From contig NZ_CP050700.1 in NCBI RefSeq assembly GCF_010646885.2, forward strand, positions 3,064,501-3,128,500: DNA of 64,000 bases. The letters run 5' to 3'. The stretch is from Desulfopila sp. IMCC35008. GTDB lineage: Bacteria > Desulfobacterota > Desulfobulbia > Desulfobulbales > Desulfocapsaceae. How positions within the stretch are numbered: position 1 is the stretch's first letter; the number at the start of each line of letters is the position of its first letter. Of this stretch, positions 18,301 to 27,960 are shown piece after piece. Position numbers and translations under genes: made by a program. The notes beneath the pieces were generated by a model. That model had not been told where the DNA came from. It ran no database searches and saw nothing but the letters and a program-made list of their open reading frames with translations.

Positions 18301-18614
18301 GTATCGTCGTCCGAAACTCCATCATCCTGGTTGACTTCATCGAACTCAGGGTACGTGAAGGGTACCCCTTGGATAAGGCGGTTGTCGATGCGGGGGCTAT
18401 TCGTTTCCGGCCCATGCTGCTGACCGCCCTTGCCGTGGTAGTCGGTGCATCTGTCATACTGGCAGACCCGATTTTTCAGGGACTCGCAATATCACTCATG
18501 TTTGGGGAGATTGCCTCCCTGTTGATCAGCAGGATGGCAGTGCCCGTTCTTTACTATATGTTAAAGAGTCACCAGCATCCGCGCCAACATGAAGGCCAAA
18601 AGGTTGAAGCATGA
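15372..18614 (+). CDS. RND-family efflux pump, inner-membrane permease
   Basis: 1080 residues with the RND plan: a helix near 25-45, a large periplasmic domain, five or six helices (about 350-540), a second periplasmic domain, then the last helices (about 905-1060). The proton-relay pair is Asp415-Asp416 in Gly-Ile-Leu-Val-Asp-Asp-Ala in helix 4. In helix 10, where AcrB has its essential lysine, this protein reads Val-Val-Arg981-Asn-Ser, so arginine may replace it; the alignment is from memory. The overall type is the AcrB/HAE1-like group, not a clear heavy-metal pump. The substrate cannot be read. Its stop overlaps the next start by 4 bases. Confidence 0.92.
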   Translation: MTQIKHSPGFAGRLAATFINSKLTPLSIFASILLGVLAIVMLPREEEPQIKVPMIDVMVSMPGATPKEVEQRLSVPMEKLLYELPGVEYIYSTSMPGKSLLVVRFYVGEDLETSIVRLNQKLATNFDRIPHTVSRPLIKPHTIDDVPILALTFHSNRYDHAMLRRLAVQVNDGIKSINNVAETKIIGGTRRQLSIRFDPLLLASRNLTITELIPRIQQVNLQSHSGSLKGMDYELMLQTGTFLSTVAEMKRIVVGVYGGKPVYLDEVATITDGAEEPADYVLFGSPAQSGMEPAVTLSIAKRPGANAVAVVEEVLNKVETYKGKLIPSDINITVTRDYGETAAEKSNELLLHMGIAVFGVAVLILIFLGWRESMVVMLAIPSTLALTLLVFYLYGYTLNRITLFALIFSIGILVDDAIVVVENIVRHMHLPENEGRPRTQIAMDAVVEVGNPTILATWAVIAAILPMAFVGGLMGPYMRPIPVGSSAAMVFSLLIAFTVTPWAATHLLKKSANKNGNHEEKSPDDWFTRIYHLIMDPLLAHPLWRMLFFICIILLLLGSFSMVYLGMVKVKMLPFDNKSEFQIILNMPEGSTLEHTSRVALEMAEVVKKDPAVVNFQVYAGTASPYNFNGLVRHYFMRSGPTVADIQVNLLPKHARNLQSHDIALRVRPAISKIAERYGAAVAVAEVPPGPPVLQTLVAEIYGPTEEARLDLARSVKEIFLTTDGVVDIDWYLEEERTRKIITVDKEKASINGITEEQIARTIEIAVSGYSFDIYHQPEEKEEINMVLELPAAYRARIENILNISLKSHTSPNGPLIPLRELVLVTDQPVEQPIYRKNLKPVIYVTGDIAGSIESPVYAIFEMNRKLAELDGRNYGGTEQKVTLYNLNQPFSEAEPAMKWDGEWHITLEVFRDLGIAFGVVMILIYMLMVGWFKDYLTPFVVMAAIPFSLVGILPAHWAFGAFFTATSMIGFMAGAGIVVRNSIILVDFIELRVREGYPLDKAVVDAGAIRFRPMLLTALAVVVGASVILADPIFQGLAISLMFGEIASLLISRMAVPVLYYMLKSHQHPRQHEGQKVEA

Positions 18615-19147
18615 GTGTAATACAATTCGACCCGTTCAATGACAGACTCAGCAGGGATATACGTAATGGACTCTCCACATCACTCACCACCTGCCTGAAG
18701 GAAATGAGCATCATCCCCGCCATGGAGATTGCCAAAAGCTTTGATCCAGCCTCCTTGCCCGCATGCTATCAGGATTATATCAATAACCGGCTCAACATGT
18801 ACCGGATAGCAATCGACAAAACGGCCGTCACGGAAGATGACCCGCTTTGCCAGGCCGTTATTCTATGGGACCTCCAGCTCTTTTTTGAGGTACATGAAGT
18901 ACTCGAGCACGCCTGGCTCAAAGCTGACGGAGATAAAAAGCTCATCTTGCAGGCATTGATTCGCGCTGCAGGTGCCTACATAAAACAAGAGTTCGGCGCG
19001 CTTTCTCCCGCCACACGCCTGGCAGAAAAGGCCGTAACAGTCCTCAATCAACACAAAATGTTTTTGGCACCCTATTTCGACCCGGATACATTGATCCAAG
19101 CCCTTCAGGATGTAACGAGGGCGGCACCAAAATTGGGTAAGGAATAG
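18611..19147 (+). CDS. DUF309-domain protein
   Basis: 178 residues. The centre has [13 protein letters not shown], the hallmark E-x-H-E-x-x-E motif of DUF309. It is followed by Leu-Ile-Arg-Ala-Ala-Gly-Ala-Tyr, the second conserved helix. The all-helical fold with its His/Glu cluster suggests metal binding, but no function is established. Its ATG overlaps the RND pump stop (ATGA), so it is translationally coupled as the last gene of the efflux operon. It is convergent with the PilB-type gene, 15 bases away. Confidence 0.8.
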   Translation: MSVIQFDPFNDRLSRDIRNGLSTSLTTCLKEMSIIPAMEIAKSFDPASLPACYQDYINNRLNMYRIAIDKTAVTEDDPLCQAVILWDLQLFFEVHEVLEHAWLKADGDKKLILQALIRAAGAYIKQEFGALSPATRLAEKAVTVLNQHKMFLAPYFDPDTLIQALQDVTRAAPKLGKE

Positions 19148-19162
19148 TCCGCCACAGAGTAA

Positions 19163-21415
19163 TCAGGCGGTGCAGGTGCTCATCACCTGTTTGAGGTCGG
19201 TCCTCCCTTCAAAGATGAGATGTAAGCCTTCCTGGAGAAGCACGGTCATACCTCCGTTAATGGCCTCCTGCTTGATCTCTTCAGAGCTGGCCTTGTCTAT
19301 AATCATATCCTTTATGGTCTGGGTGGCAACCAGCAACTCAAACAGACCCGCTCGCCCCCTATAACCGATATTATTACACGCCTCACAACCAACTGCACGA
19401 TACAAGGTGAAAGAGTCTGAATAGTAAGTCTGCATCTGATCGTAAAAAAGGATGCCGTAACTCTGGGCCAAGTGATCAAATTCCTTCTGGCTTGGATGAT
19501 ATTCCTCCTTACAATCCTCACAAAGTGTCCGTACCAGCCGCTGTGCCAGGATACCGAGAAGTGAATCGGCAAAGTTGAAGGGATCAAGTCCCATATCAAT
19601 GAGACGAACAATCGTCTCGGCCGCCGAGTTGGTATGCAGGGTGGAGAACACCAGATGGCCTGTAAGGGAGGCTTCGATAGCCATGGACGCGGTTTCTTCA
19701 TCACGCATCTCACCGACCATGATAACATCCGGATCCGCCCGTAAAAAAGCTCGCATGGCAGCAGCAAACGTATATCCGATATTCGGTTTGACCTGTACCT
19801 GCCTGAGCCGATACTGGGTTATTTCAACCGGGTCTTCTGCGGTCCATATTTTTTTATCGACGGTATTAATATGGCTCAAAGAAGAATGGAGTGTTGTAGT
19901 CTTACCAGAGCCGGTTGGTCCAACGGCAAGAAAGAGGCCGTGTGGTTTCTCAAGGAGCGGTACAAGTCTGTCCAGGATTCGCTTGGGCACCATATTCTTT
20001 ATCGGAATCGGTTTAGAATCTGCCAACACCCTCAACACCACATCCTCGTTCCCACCCGCTGTCGGAATGGTCGCCACACGCAACTCGACCTTGTCTGCCC
20101 TTGTGGTGGTAAACTTTATCTTCCCGTCTTGCGGTTTTCGTTTTTCCGCAATATCGAGATCGGCCATTACCTTCACCCTGGCAACAACTGATTTGACATT
20201 GTGCTTGGGAATACGGAACTTGTTGATGCACTGCCCGTCAACCCGAAAGCGAACCTCCGAATCCTGAACCGCCCCATACGGTTCGAGATGAATATCGGAA
20301 GCCCCTGCGTAGTAGGCATCTTCAATCATCGAGTTAACGAGCTTGACTGCAGGACTGTTATCTAATTCAACCTCCTCCTCAATGACCTCCTGCTCTTCCT
20401 CAAAATCGTCCTCAAACTCTTCTTCAATCTCTTCTTCAGGAGGTGGGGCAATGGTATCGAGACACTCCCTGATGTCATCCCCGAAAGAGAGGAAAAAGCG
20501 AGCTTCTTCCACCCCAAAAACGTGTTTTATTTTTTCTGTTTCGGCCTGGTTCGCAGGATCCTTGGCTGACAGATACAACCTGTTATCCTTTTTTTCCAGT
20601 GGAACAATCAGGTTTCTCCTTAACAACTCAATATCAACCAGGGGGACCAGTTTTTTTGCGTTAAAGAGGGATTGCTTTAAATCGACGAACCGTGTCTTGT
20701 ATACAGCGGATAACGCATCTCCCAACTCAGCCTTGGCTACCAGGAAGTTTTCCATCAATATGGTTTCCACCTCTCGTTCCTGCTGGGTGGCGATCACCAT
20801 AGCCCGTTCCATCTCCTGAGCTGAAATAATCTCCCGACGGACCAGTTCCTCATACCTGAGAGGAACTTTTTTTCCGGTTTTATAGTGATTAAAAAGAGCT
20901 ATACCAAGTGTTTCTGACAATTCACCGATCCGTCTCTCATCCTGGACATCAAAATCAGCTCCCCCATGCTTGTTCATTAACTGGATAACACCTAAAAGAT
21001 TATCACGATGAACGATTGGTGTTGAGAGCACCTGCCGGGTTCTCGACCCGTATTTGGTATCCCAGGACTGATCAAAAGACAGAGTCGGATGAATGCGGGT
21101 CAACTCCTCCTGGTCATAAACGTTGGATATATTCAGTGTTGTTTTTGTATCCGCAACAAAACCGACAATTGATGACCTGCTGATCGGCATCCGGATCTTT
21201 CGCAGTGAATCACCCGGTAACAAGACCCAGGAAACGAGCTGACCCTTCTTGGCATCTACTAGAAAGATAGTTGCCATCTCCACATTATAGACTTTAAGGA
21301 TCTTGTTGCGCAGTCCTACCATTATGGCATTCGGGCTTGAAGCTGAATGAATCTCATTTGTCAGCTTTCTCAATCGCTGATCAAACCCGCTTGTTTTTTT
21401 TACCGCGCTCGTCAT
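19163..21415 (-). CDS. GAF-domain PilB/GspE-type secretion ATPase
   Basis: 750 residues. The order is a GAF domain (about 20-175), an MshE/PilB N-terminal domain (about 190-320), a very acidic Glu-rich linker (about 325-350), then the hexameric ATPase. Walker A is Gly-Pro-Thr-Gly-Ser-Gly-Lys-Thr-Thr and the Walker B region Asp-Val-Ile-Met-Val-Gly-Glu-Met-Arg-Asp-Glu-Glu-Thr-Ala. The His box Ser-Thr-Leu-His-Thr-Asn is present. A zinc site uses Cys-Glu-Asp-Cys and Cys-Glu-Ala-Cys. Such ATPases drive type IV pilus extension or type II secretion at the inner membrane. The fused GAF domain could make the motor ligand-controlled. No other pilus or secretion gene lies within the window, so the partner machine is encoded elsewhere. 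Confidence 0.88.
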   Translation of the reverse strand: MTSAVKKTSGFDQRLRKLTNEIHSASSPNAIMVGLRNKILKVYNVEMATIFLVDAKKGQLVSWVLLPGDSLRKIRMPISRSSIVGFVADTKTTLNISNVYDQEELTRIHPTLSFDQSWDTKYGSRTRQVLSTPIVHRDNLLGVIQLMNKHGGADFDVQDERRIGELSETLGIALFNHYKTGKKVPLRYEELVRREIISAQEMERAMVIATQQEREVETILMENFLVAKAELGDALSAVYKTRFVDLKQSLFNAKKLVPLVDIELLRRNLIVPLEKKDNRLYLSAKDPANQAETEKIKHVFGVEEARFFLSFGDDIRECLDTIAPPPEEEIEEEFEDDFEEEQEVIEEEVELDNSPAVKLVNSMIEDAYYAGASDIHLEPYGAVQDSEVRFRVDGQCINKFRIPKHNVKSVVARVKVMADLDIAEKRKPQDGKIKFTTTRADKVELRVATIPTAGGNEDVVLRVLADSKPIPIKNMVPKRILDRLVPLLEKPHGLFLAVGPTGSGKTTTLHSSLSHINTVDKKIWTAEDPVEITQYRLRQVQVKPNIGYTFAAAMRAFLRADPDVIMVGEMRDEETASMAIEASLTGHLVFSTLHTNSAAETIVRLIDMGLDPFNFADSLLGILAQRLVRTLCEDCKEEYHPSQKEFDHLAQSYGILFYDQMQTYYSDSFTLYRAVGCEACNNIGYRGRAGLFELLVATQTIKDMIIDKASSEEIKQEAINGGMTVLLQEGLHLIFEGRTDLKQVMSTCTA

Positions 21416-21992
21416 GCCGTTACCTCATCAAACAAAAAAATAGTAAACAAAATTGCCATCAAATAAATAATCACAATACACGTAAACATTATTAACATGC
21501 ACAGCAACAAGATACTACTATTACTTGATTTTTAACCATCTGGAAACACATGCACAAAGTAACCAAACCGTACACATCAGTCCGAATCATAACCCTGACA
21601 AGGTGTATCGTTTCCTACTCCAACAACCATCAGGGTGCGTGCATTAACTGCCTACCACCTCCTGAAATTGTCCGGGAAAAATGCCAGAGAGTCAAGATAC
21701 ATCTAGCCCGAACATTTCATAAATATCAGTCACATATATAAATATATAAGTCATTTCATATTATTACTGCTGTTTTGACAATGCTTTACGGTAAGATTTT
21801 GTGCCTTGGATTGATATGTTCGATTTTCACTCTACGAGCATGCCTGCTGATCCCGCACTATTCGAGATCAGGAGTTTTCGGTAATTTCTACCGCAAAACC
21901 CCTGTCCCAGGATTATGGACCCAACAGGCGAAGGAAGGAACCAACCCTGGTGTAAGACAAGGATGCATTACGGATAAATCCTTAACTTTTGC
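21416..21992. other. AT-rich intergenic region, no supported gene
   Basis: Almost 580 bases upstream of the PilB-type gene (minus strand). The AT-rich part next to that gene should contain its promoter. Short plus-strand frames at 21550-21741 and 21775-22056 have no ribosome site and unlikely composition, and the second runs through a terminator hairpin. I see nothing else. Confidence 0.45.
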
Positions 21993-22030
21993 AAAAAAAA
22001 GAGGTGTCATCTCCTCGACGACACCTCTTT
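21993..22030 (-). terminator. Rho-independent terminator of the repeat-lipoprotein gene
   Basis: Read on the minus strand, an 11-bp stem (AAAGAGGTGTC / GACACCTCTTT) encloses an 11-base loop and is followed by a run of T. It lies 30 bases after the stop of the lipoprotein gene at 22060. Confidence 0.88.
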
Positions 22031-22059
22031 ACTCAACTACAGCAATATCTGCATAAAAA

Positions 22060-23910
22060 TCAATTTTCCAGCGGAACCTCCAGGATCGGTGATGGCTCTT
22101 GCACAGGGGCCTCCGGGCTCACCTGAATATCAAAAGCGTCTGTCGGTTGGGTTGACATATAACTACCACCGTTATCAGCGACAGAAAGCAGATTTGGATC
22201 AATACTGTTCATTTCCTGCTCAACTCGTTTGATATTACCTCTCACCTTTTCCGTAATTTCCACCTCAGGATATTTGACCAGGATATCCTTTAACATCCGA
22301 CGAGACTCTACAAGAAGCTTTTTCTGAGCTTCTATATCCGAGGTCTTGGTATACCGTATAAAAAGATCCGCAGCTTTCCGCCTGTCTGCCCTTGCTGCAA
22401 GTAAAGACACCTCCTCAATTTTCTCCTCAGCCTTTGCGCCATACTCAGTGCCAAGCATTTCGGTGAAAATATCTATAGCTTCGTCAAACCGCTCCCCTTT
22501 TACCAGCAGCATACCACTATTCCACTTGCGCTGCAGTTCCTGAACCTTCGCAAGTTTCTGGGTTTCCCTGTCCACTGCCTCAGCCAACATCAACTCATCC
22601 ATCCGCGCCTTCAACTCGAGCTGTTTCTTTTCATCTATAATATCATCGGGAATGGTACCCAAAAGATCAACAGCTTCCTGGTATTTGTCCTCCCCTGCAA
22701 AAGCATCAACCTCGGCTAGAAAAGCATTCAGCCACTCATCTGCCCTGGCAAGGGCCGTTGTCTTAATAATATCAGCGTTTGAGGCAACTGCAGAATAAGG
22801 ATAACTCTGGAGAAATTTATTGGCCTGCCAAACAACCTTGTACCCATCCTTTTCCGGAATAAAACCGAGATAATTCCTCAACAGACTCGAATATTCAGTC
22901 AGCTCAGGGCTTCCCTGCAAACTTCTTTCAAGAATAGAAAGCTGCAATTGGGACCACTCCTCAATTTCCCCGACCTTGCTGTAATCTCCAGATATTTTTT
23001 TGTACTGTGCTTCGGCTGCAATAAAGTTTCCACTTGCAGTATAGAGATCGGCAAGCATCTTTCTGAGCGAAATAAGATCCGTCGACTGTTCCTTTGATGC
23101 CGACATCTGATCGACGACCTGCAAATACATCTCGGCGGCGGCCTCCTCCTGATGGAGGTACATCAAGGCGTTGGCATACGACAGTCGTGCAGCAAGGCTC
23201 ACCCTGTCGAGCTGGCTCTGCGGAATCTGAAGCCAGACCTGCACCACCTCCTCATACTCCTTGTTACTCGCATACCTGGCGATCAAGGCTTCAAGTTGAG
23301 CGAGATCAGCACCCTCTTCCCGTTGCTCCCAGCCGGCAGCCCTGTCTTCCCCCGACGCCAACAATCTGCCACAGGGACCTTCCAGAAAAGCTATATCCTT
23401 CTTCTGTAATTCCCCCATGGATACGCGACTGGTTCCACCTGTTGAGCCGGGTATCCGAGTCATATTCAAAACACTCTCCCGCAGTTCGTTGTAACCACCG
23501 AGAACCTTTTGCAAACTCCTGAAACACCGGACCATCTGCTCCGTATCTTCCTGGCTGACATTTACCATCAGCGATTGGTTGTCCAACTCTTTCCAGCGAT
23601 CGAGTTTGCGTGAATATTCAAAAATCCGATCATTCACATAACTCATAGAGGGGAGCACTTCATCCTGGGTAACATCCTCCAGGCTAAGCTGCTGTGTATC
23701 AGTGATATCAAGATACCGGGGCTGCTGGGTCATTTTTGCTCCATTCTCGCCCTGAGTATTGATTACAGTGGCAGGAATCTGGGAATTCTGGCCCTGTTGC
23801 GGTACCTGCTGCTGAGCCGGTGGCGGTGTTACCCGCTTCGGAGGTTGGTAACAGCCGGACAGACCGAGCAGGGCATATACGCCAACAGCTATATATATGT
23901 TTTTTTTCAT
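22060..23910 (-). CDS. Lipoprotein with TPR-like helical repeats
   Basis: About 616 residues from the ATG at 23910; the upstream start at 23940 would add ten residues before the signal peptide. Lys-Lys, a hydrophobic core and Leu-Leu-Gly-Leu-Ser-Gly-Cys form a lipoprotein signal. A Pro/Gln-rich linker (about 22-45) follows. The rest is helical and rich in Ala, Leu and Glu, with paired helices typical of tetratricopeptide-like repeats (for example about 215-330 and 395-520). It may be a periplasmic scaffold at the outer or inner membrane. It is the gene after the PBP1A-type gene on the same strand (343-base gap), which suggests but does not prove an envelope role. No specific family is recognised. 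Confidence 0.6.
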   Translation of the reverse strand: MKKNIYIAVGVYALLGLSGCYQPPKRVTPPPAQQQVPQQGQNSQIPATVINTQGENGAKMTQQPRYLDITDTQQLSLEDVTQDEVLPSMSYVNDRIFEYSRKLDRWKELDNQSLMVNVSQEDTEQMVRCFRSLQKVLGGYNELRESVLNMTRIPGSTGGTSRVSMGELQKKDIAFLEGPCGRLLASGEDRAAGWEQREEGADLAQLEALIARYASNKEYEEVVQVWLQIPQSQLDRVSLAARLSYANALMYLHQEEAAAEMYLQVVDQMSASKEQSTDLISLRKMLADLYTASGNFIAAEAQYKKISGDYSKVGEIEEWSQLQLSILERSLQGSPELTEYSSLLRNYLGFIPEKDGYKVVWQANKFLQSYPYSAVASNADIIKTTALARADEWLNAFLAEVDAFAGEDKYQEAVDLLGTIPDDIIDEKKQLELKARMDELMLAEAVDRETQKLAKVQELQRKWNSGMLLVKGERFDEAIDIFTEMLGTEYGAKAEEKIEEVSLLAARADRRKAADLFIRYTKTSDIEAQKKLLVESRRMLKDILVKYPEVEITEKVRGNIKRVEQEMNSIDPNLLSVADNGGSYMSTQPTDAFDIQVSPEAPVQEPSPILEVPLEN

Positions 23911-24252
23911 AATTATCGCTAAATAAAAAGTATAAAACAAGGAATGTTAATGATATAATTGCGCATGTATAGCAACAGAGGCGTTCAACATGCCAAACCT
24001 ACAAAATCACACTATCGATGATATATCGGTACATTATGACAGATTGTTTAATCTATCAATAATCCAGTCTGAATGTCCCCCTCCCGTTTCCCTGTAGAAA
24101 TCCACCTGTCATGACAGTGAACAAACCCTGCCCCTTGTCCATTTAAAGATGTAATAGAGAATGGCACAAGGACGATTAAATAATCAGACTACCGACAATG
24201 GTACCATATGTGCTTTACAATTCAACCAAAGGATCCTTTTCAATTCTCTCAG
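23911..24252. other. Intergenic region, presumed promoter of the lipoprotein gene
   Basis: About 340 bases between the PBP1A-type gene end and the repeat-lipoprotein start, both on the minus strand. The part near 23940-23990 is AT-rich and may hold a promoter. I see no convincing terminator for the PBP gene and no gene. Confidence 0.35.
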
Positions 24253-27200
24253 CTATCTGCTACCCGAGCCGGCTACTTTCCAGAACGGCTCAAAATATCT
24301 GGCTGGTTCATACCTGCCAGCTGTGTCCACTTCCCCAAAAGTGAGAATTGAAGGGGAATACCTGTTAGCAGCACTCACAGGTGTAACAGGTTCGGGTACA
24401 ATCCCGCCGTTATCCTTATCGACGGCCAGGTTCTGCTGCCCTAACTGCTCCCATTGCAGTTGCAACCCGGAAAATGAAAGATCAACAGGATCCATTCGTG
24501 AACCGTATTCGTTATGGGCAACCAATTCATTGACAATATCTATCCAGGCAGGCAAGGCACCGGATGACCCGGTAATACGGATAGTACCTTTGCGCATGGG
24601 ATCATTGTCGTCATAGCCCGCATATACACCCACCGCATACCCATCCTCAACAGTCAGCCCTTCGGCACCATCGTGAAGACCTGGCAGATATCCATAGAAT
24701 GAGGCATTGGTATATCTGTTCGCCGTACCGGTTTTTCCTAAAAGCGGAACAGACAGATCAAGACTATTAATCTCACTCCCCTTATCCTCCCTGTCCTGCA
24801 ACCGTACCTGCTTATCAGCTTTTCTGCCGGTCCCGAACTTGATGACATTTTCCAGGATATGCCCCAGAGCGATCCTGGTTTTATCATCCAGTACCTTTAC
24901 ATGTCTTCGCTCAGGCTTATAAAGCAGTTTCCCATCCTCGGACTCGATCCTGTCAATGATCAACAGATTGTCGTTCTCCTCTTGGTTGGGAGACAGACCA
25001 TATGTAGTCAGTTTGCCGGTTACCAAGGTCTCGTACATCCTGGTGGTTTCCAGCAAAGTAGTTACGTTTGCTCCTAAAGGAAAAGAAAGAACAGGCTCCA
25101 TCTTTGAACGAATACCCATCTTTGAGGCGAGACTAATCAGGTACCTCAATCCGGTATAAATCCTGAAATCGTCAATTGCTGAAAGCACTTCAAAACTATA
25201 AGGTGGCAAACGTTGCAACCTCTTATACTCCTCTTCAACAAGCGCCGCCAGCAGATCAAACGAACCGACTGAAACAAGGTCGTAAAGGCGTATTTCACGC
25301 CAGAATTCATCACGCTCCCAGGGCATCATCTCAAAAATCTGCTCCCGAAGCCGTGACCTGGAAATCCACTCCATATCCGGTTTGGCTTTGGAGGCAGGAA
25401 GAAAAACATATTTATCAATCAACCGATTGTAATAGAGAAGGGAGAAATCCTTCGACTCCATCAGGTCCTGCTGAAAGACGCCTAAAGGATCTTCGACCAT
25501 GCTGCGAAAGACTTGTAACGATTCACGAATCTGCTCAAGTTTGAGATAATTCACATCGAGTACATCTCTTCGAAATTGAAGTTCATTCCATTCAGTATTC
25601 GTCAGCTCATCGGAATTGCCGGTTTCTCTGACCTGCTCACTATACTGGTCAAAATTCAAGCCATAATGAAGGTTGGAAAAAAACGTGAACTGATCAACCA
25701 TGTTCTCAAACATGAAATCCGCTTCACTGTTTTTGACAGCATTCCTGAATGCCCCTTTCTTTAAGGTACTCTTATTTATAACAATACCAAAACGGTCACG
25801 AATTCTGGTCCGGTAAGACCTGTAAGGCTCCTGCTCGCCATCTATTACACGCGGAGTTAACCCGAGGTAATCGGCAACCTCACGAAATTGAGTCGGGGTG
25901 AGTTTATCGCAGAGATGCGCCAACAGCCAGATGGAGGCAACGTTTTCGCTATGCACACCAGCCCAGCTCATGGAAACCTGCTCAAAAGGGCTCTTATGAT
26001 CAGGCCTTGGAAAGTAGGGTTGATTATGAAAAACAAAGACATCACGTTTGTTTCGCAATAGGTCGCTGCTGTTCCAGCCCAGCTGCAAAGCGGCAGTAAA
26101 CAGAAATGGTTTAAAAGAAGATCCCATGGTACGGTGACCATAGACGGCACGATTATAAAACCTGTTTTCCACGCCCCCGCTCATGGCAACGATTGCACCG
26201 TTTTGCAGAACCAGAGCACCACCCTGAACTAACGGATATTTTTCCAGCTCCAACAGGACGGTCCCGTTCTCATCTTTTCCCCGGACGCTAACCCAAACCA
26301 GATCACCGATCTGCAATTGCTCATAAAGAGACCTTACATCCCCGCTCCGGGACTCGGCCCAAAGGTTTTTCTGCCATTTAACGCGAGCCTCCGCCAATCG
26401 CTCGAAACTCCTCCTGTCGAGAAGACCTGTACCGATCTTTCTCCCAAAATCGATAGTACAAAAATAATCCTCCCCCTTTTCTCCTAATGATTCGACCTTT
26501 CCAAACAGAAATGCTCCCACTGTCAGTTCCCGGTCACCTTTGAAGGTTGTCTCAGCATATCTCTGTTGCACCTCTTCACGTTCATAACCACTGAGCAGCA
26601 CATCGATTCTAGAGAGATCATGCCGTAAGGCATGGAGTGTTTTCTCCTGAATATCTTTGTCCACGGTGGTTATAATCCGGATACCGGAAGTAGAAACGTT
26701 ATTGACACCGTGCTGGGCCAGGGCTTGTGTCACCTCCTCTCCGGAAACAGCATCTTTCACCATCTCCATGACATAATCGAGGGAATAACCGACCTGGCCC
26801 TGATTAAAATTGATATTTTTTGAAAGTGCTTCGCGATACCCTCCAAAACCAAGCATCTCGAGCTCCAGCATTTTATCCAGCACATATTTCAGGCGGGTAC
26901 GTGCCCTTTCCCTGGCCAGATCTGATGCCTCTTTGGTCTTTTTTATAAACGGGTTGTAATAGTTGGGGCGTTTAACACTACCGGCAATAAAGGCACACTC
27001 CACGAGATTAAGGTCTTTGGGTTCTTTATCGAAATAATAGCGAGCGGCAACCCCGAGTCCGTGACCGTTTCCGCTCACATAAAACTGGTTGGCGTAGAAC
27101 TCAAAGATCTTCTCCTTGGGATAATGGTATTCAAGACGTAACGCATAGAGCAGCTCCTTGAACTTTGCCTTAAAGGATCGTTCTGTTCGCTTGAACAGGT

Positions 27201-27591
27201 TTTTCGCTGTTTGCTGGGTCAGGGTACTGCCTCCCTGTACAACTCTCCCTGCCTCAATGTTTTTGATGGCTGCACGAGCAATACCGAACACATCAAATCC
27301 AAAATGACTGAAAAAGCGATTATCCTCGGCCGCGACCAGGGCATTGACAAAATCCGTTGGAATTTCGCTAAATGTCACATATTGCCGATGGGCCTTATCA
27401 AAAAAGACCCCAAGCTGAGTCTGATTGTCGTTATAGAAAACGGGGCTTTCTTTTCCCAGAATGGCATCAATATTATTGGCATCGATCTCATCTCCGGGTT
27501 CTAATACGATCTGCCAGTAGAGGAATCCGCCCCCCGCAACTGCAGCAGAAAAACAGAGAAAGAATAAAAACAGAAATATTTTTTTTAGCAT
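24253..27591 (-). CDS. Class A penicillin-binding protein (PBP1A-type) with large transpeptidase insertion
   Basis: 1112 residues, far longer than the usual 750-850. A short cytoplasmic tail and one membrane helix (about 4-27) precede a GT51 glycosyltransferase (Glu-Asp-Asn-Arg-Phe-Phe near 90; Gln-Gly-Gly-Ser-Thr-Leu-Thr-Gln-Gln near 120). The transpeptidase has the three penicillin-binding motifs: Ser491-Ser-Phe-Lys494, Ser548-Glu-Asn550 and Lys953-Thr-Gly. The gap between the second and third motifs is about 400 residues, against roughly 125-185 in E. coli PBP1b/PBP1a, so there is an insertion of over 200 residues, charged and helical, at about 600-830. The enzyme polymerises and cross-links peptidoglycan in the periplasm. 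All catalytic motifs are intact. Confidence 0.93.
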   Translation of the reverse strand: MLKKIFLFLFFLCFSAAVAGGGFLYWQIVLEPGDEIDANNIDAILGKESPVFYNDNQTQLGVFFDKAHRQYVTFSEIPTDFVNALVAAEDNRFFSHFGFDVFGIARAAIKNIEAGRVVQGGSTLTQQTAKNLFKRTERSFKAKFKELLYALRLEYHYPKEKIFEFYANQFYVSGNGHGLGVAARYYFDKEPKDLNLVECAFIAGSVKRPNYYNPFIKKTKEASDLARERARTRLKYVLDKMLELEMLGFGGYREALSKNINFNQGQVGYSLDYVMEMVKDAVSGEEVTQALAQHGVNNVSTSGIRIITTVDKDIQEKTLHALRHDLSRIDVLLSGYEREEVQQRYAETTFKGDRELTVGAFLFGKVESLGEKGEDYFCTIDFGRKIGTGLLDRRSFERLAEARVKWQKNLWAESRSGDVRSLYEQLQIGDLVWVSVRGKDENGTVLLELEKYPLVQGGALVLQNGAIVAMSGGVENRFYNRAVYGHRTMGSSFKPFLFTAALQLGWNSSDLLRNKRDVFVFHNQPYFPRPDHKSPFEQVSMSWAGVHSENVASIWLLAHLCDKLTPTQFREVADYLGLTPRVIDGEQEPYRSYRTRIRDRFGIVINKSTLKKGAFRNAVKNSEADFMFENMVDQFTFFSNLHYGLNFDQYSEQVRETGNSDELTNTEWNELQFRRDVLDVNYLKLEQIRESLQVFRSMVEDPLGVFQQDLMESKDFSLLYYNRLIDKYVFLPASKAKPDMEWISRSRLREQIFEMMPWERDEFWREIRLYDLVSVGSFDLLAALVEEEYKRLQRLPPYSFEVLSAIDDFRIYTGLRYLISLASKMGIRSKMEPVLSFPLGANVTTLLETTRMYETLVTGKLTTYGLSPNQEENDNLLIIDRIESEDGKLLYKPERRHVKVLDDKTRIALGHILENVIKFGTGRKADKQVRLQDREDKGSEINSLDLSVPLLGKTGTANRYTNASFYGYLPGLHDGAEGLTVEDGYAVGVYAGYDDNDPMRKGTIRITGSSGALPAWIDIVNELVAHNEYGSRMDPVDLSFSGLQLQWEQLGQQNLAVDKDNGGIVPEPVTPVSAANRYSPSILTFGEVDTAGRYEPARYFEPFWKVAGSGSR

Positions 27592-27633
27592 GACTGCCCA
27601 ATTTGCCGATATAACAGCAACATATATGTTCGT

Positions 27634-27795
27634 TTAAACAGAGAGCGTTTCACTATCTGTTGGAAATTCAACGTGTTTTTTCCCATAAGTTTCTCGCGCC
27701 TTTCCTTCCGACAATTGCCAACCAAAGAACAGGTCCGTGACCTGTTCAAAAAAAACCTTGTATTTCCTGCTGAAACTGCATTGCTGAAGTTTCAT
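27634..27795 (-). CDS. Possible small protein upstream of the PBP gene
   Basis: A 53-codon frame from the ATG at 27795, with AAGGA just upstream (spacing short, 2 bases). It ends 42 bases before the PBP1A-type start on the same strand. Composition is ordinary (Phe-Phe-Glu-Gln-Val-Thr-Asp-Leu-Phe-Phe in the middle), with no signal peptide and no known family. It could equally be leader sequence that happens to be open. Confidence 0.2.
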   Translation of the reverse strand: MKLQQCSFSRKYKVFFEQVTDLFFGWQLSEGKARETYGKKHVEFPTDSETLSV

Positions 27796-27960
27796 AATCC
27801 TTGCATTTTCAAGACGCATCGGTTTTAAATATGGTCCAGTGTGGTGACAGCTGAAAAACTGACCAGAATGTACACAGTTATGCCACAGATCTCAATACAC
27901 TTTTCCGGACCGGTTCAATCCATTTGATCAGGCCCGATACTAATATGGAGTTACCTACTG
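27796..27960. other. Divergent promoter region between the PBP and lytic transglycosylase genes
   Basis: The stretch separates the minus-strand PBP1A-type unit from the plus-strand MltD-type gene, so promoters for both are expected here. I found no strong promoter match and no hairpin. Confidence 0.3.

Noticed and set aside
19148-19170. CCGCC/GGCGG inverted repeat between two convergent genes
   Set aside because: Five base pairs with a 12-base loop and no T-run; too weak to call a terminator.
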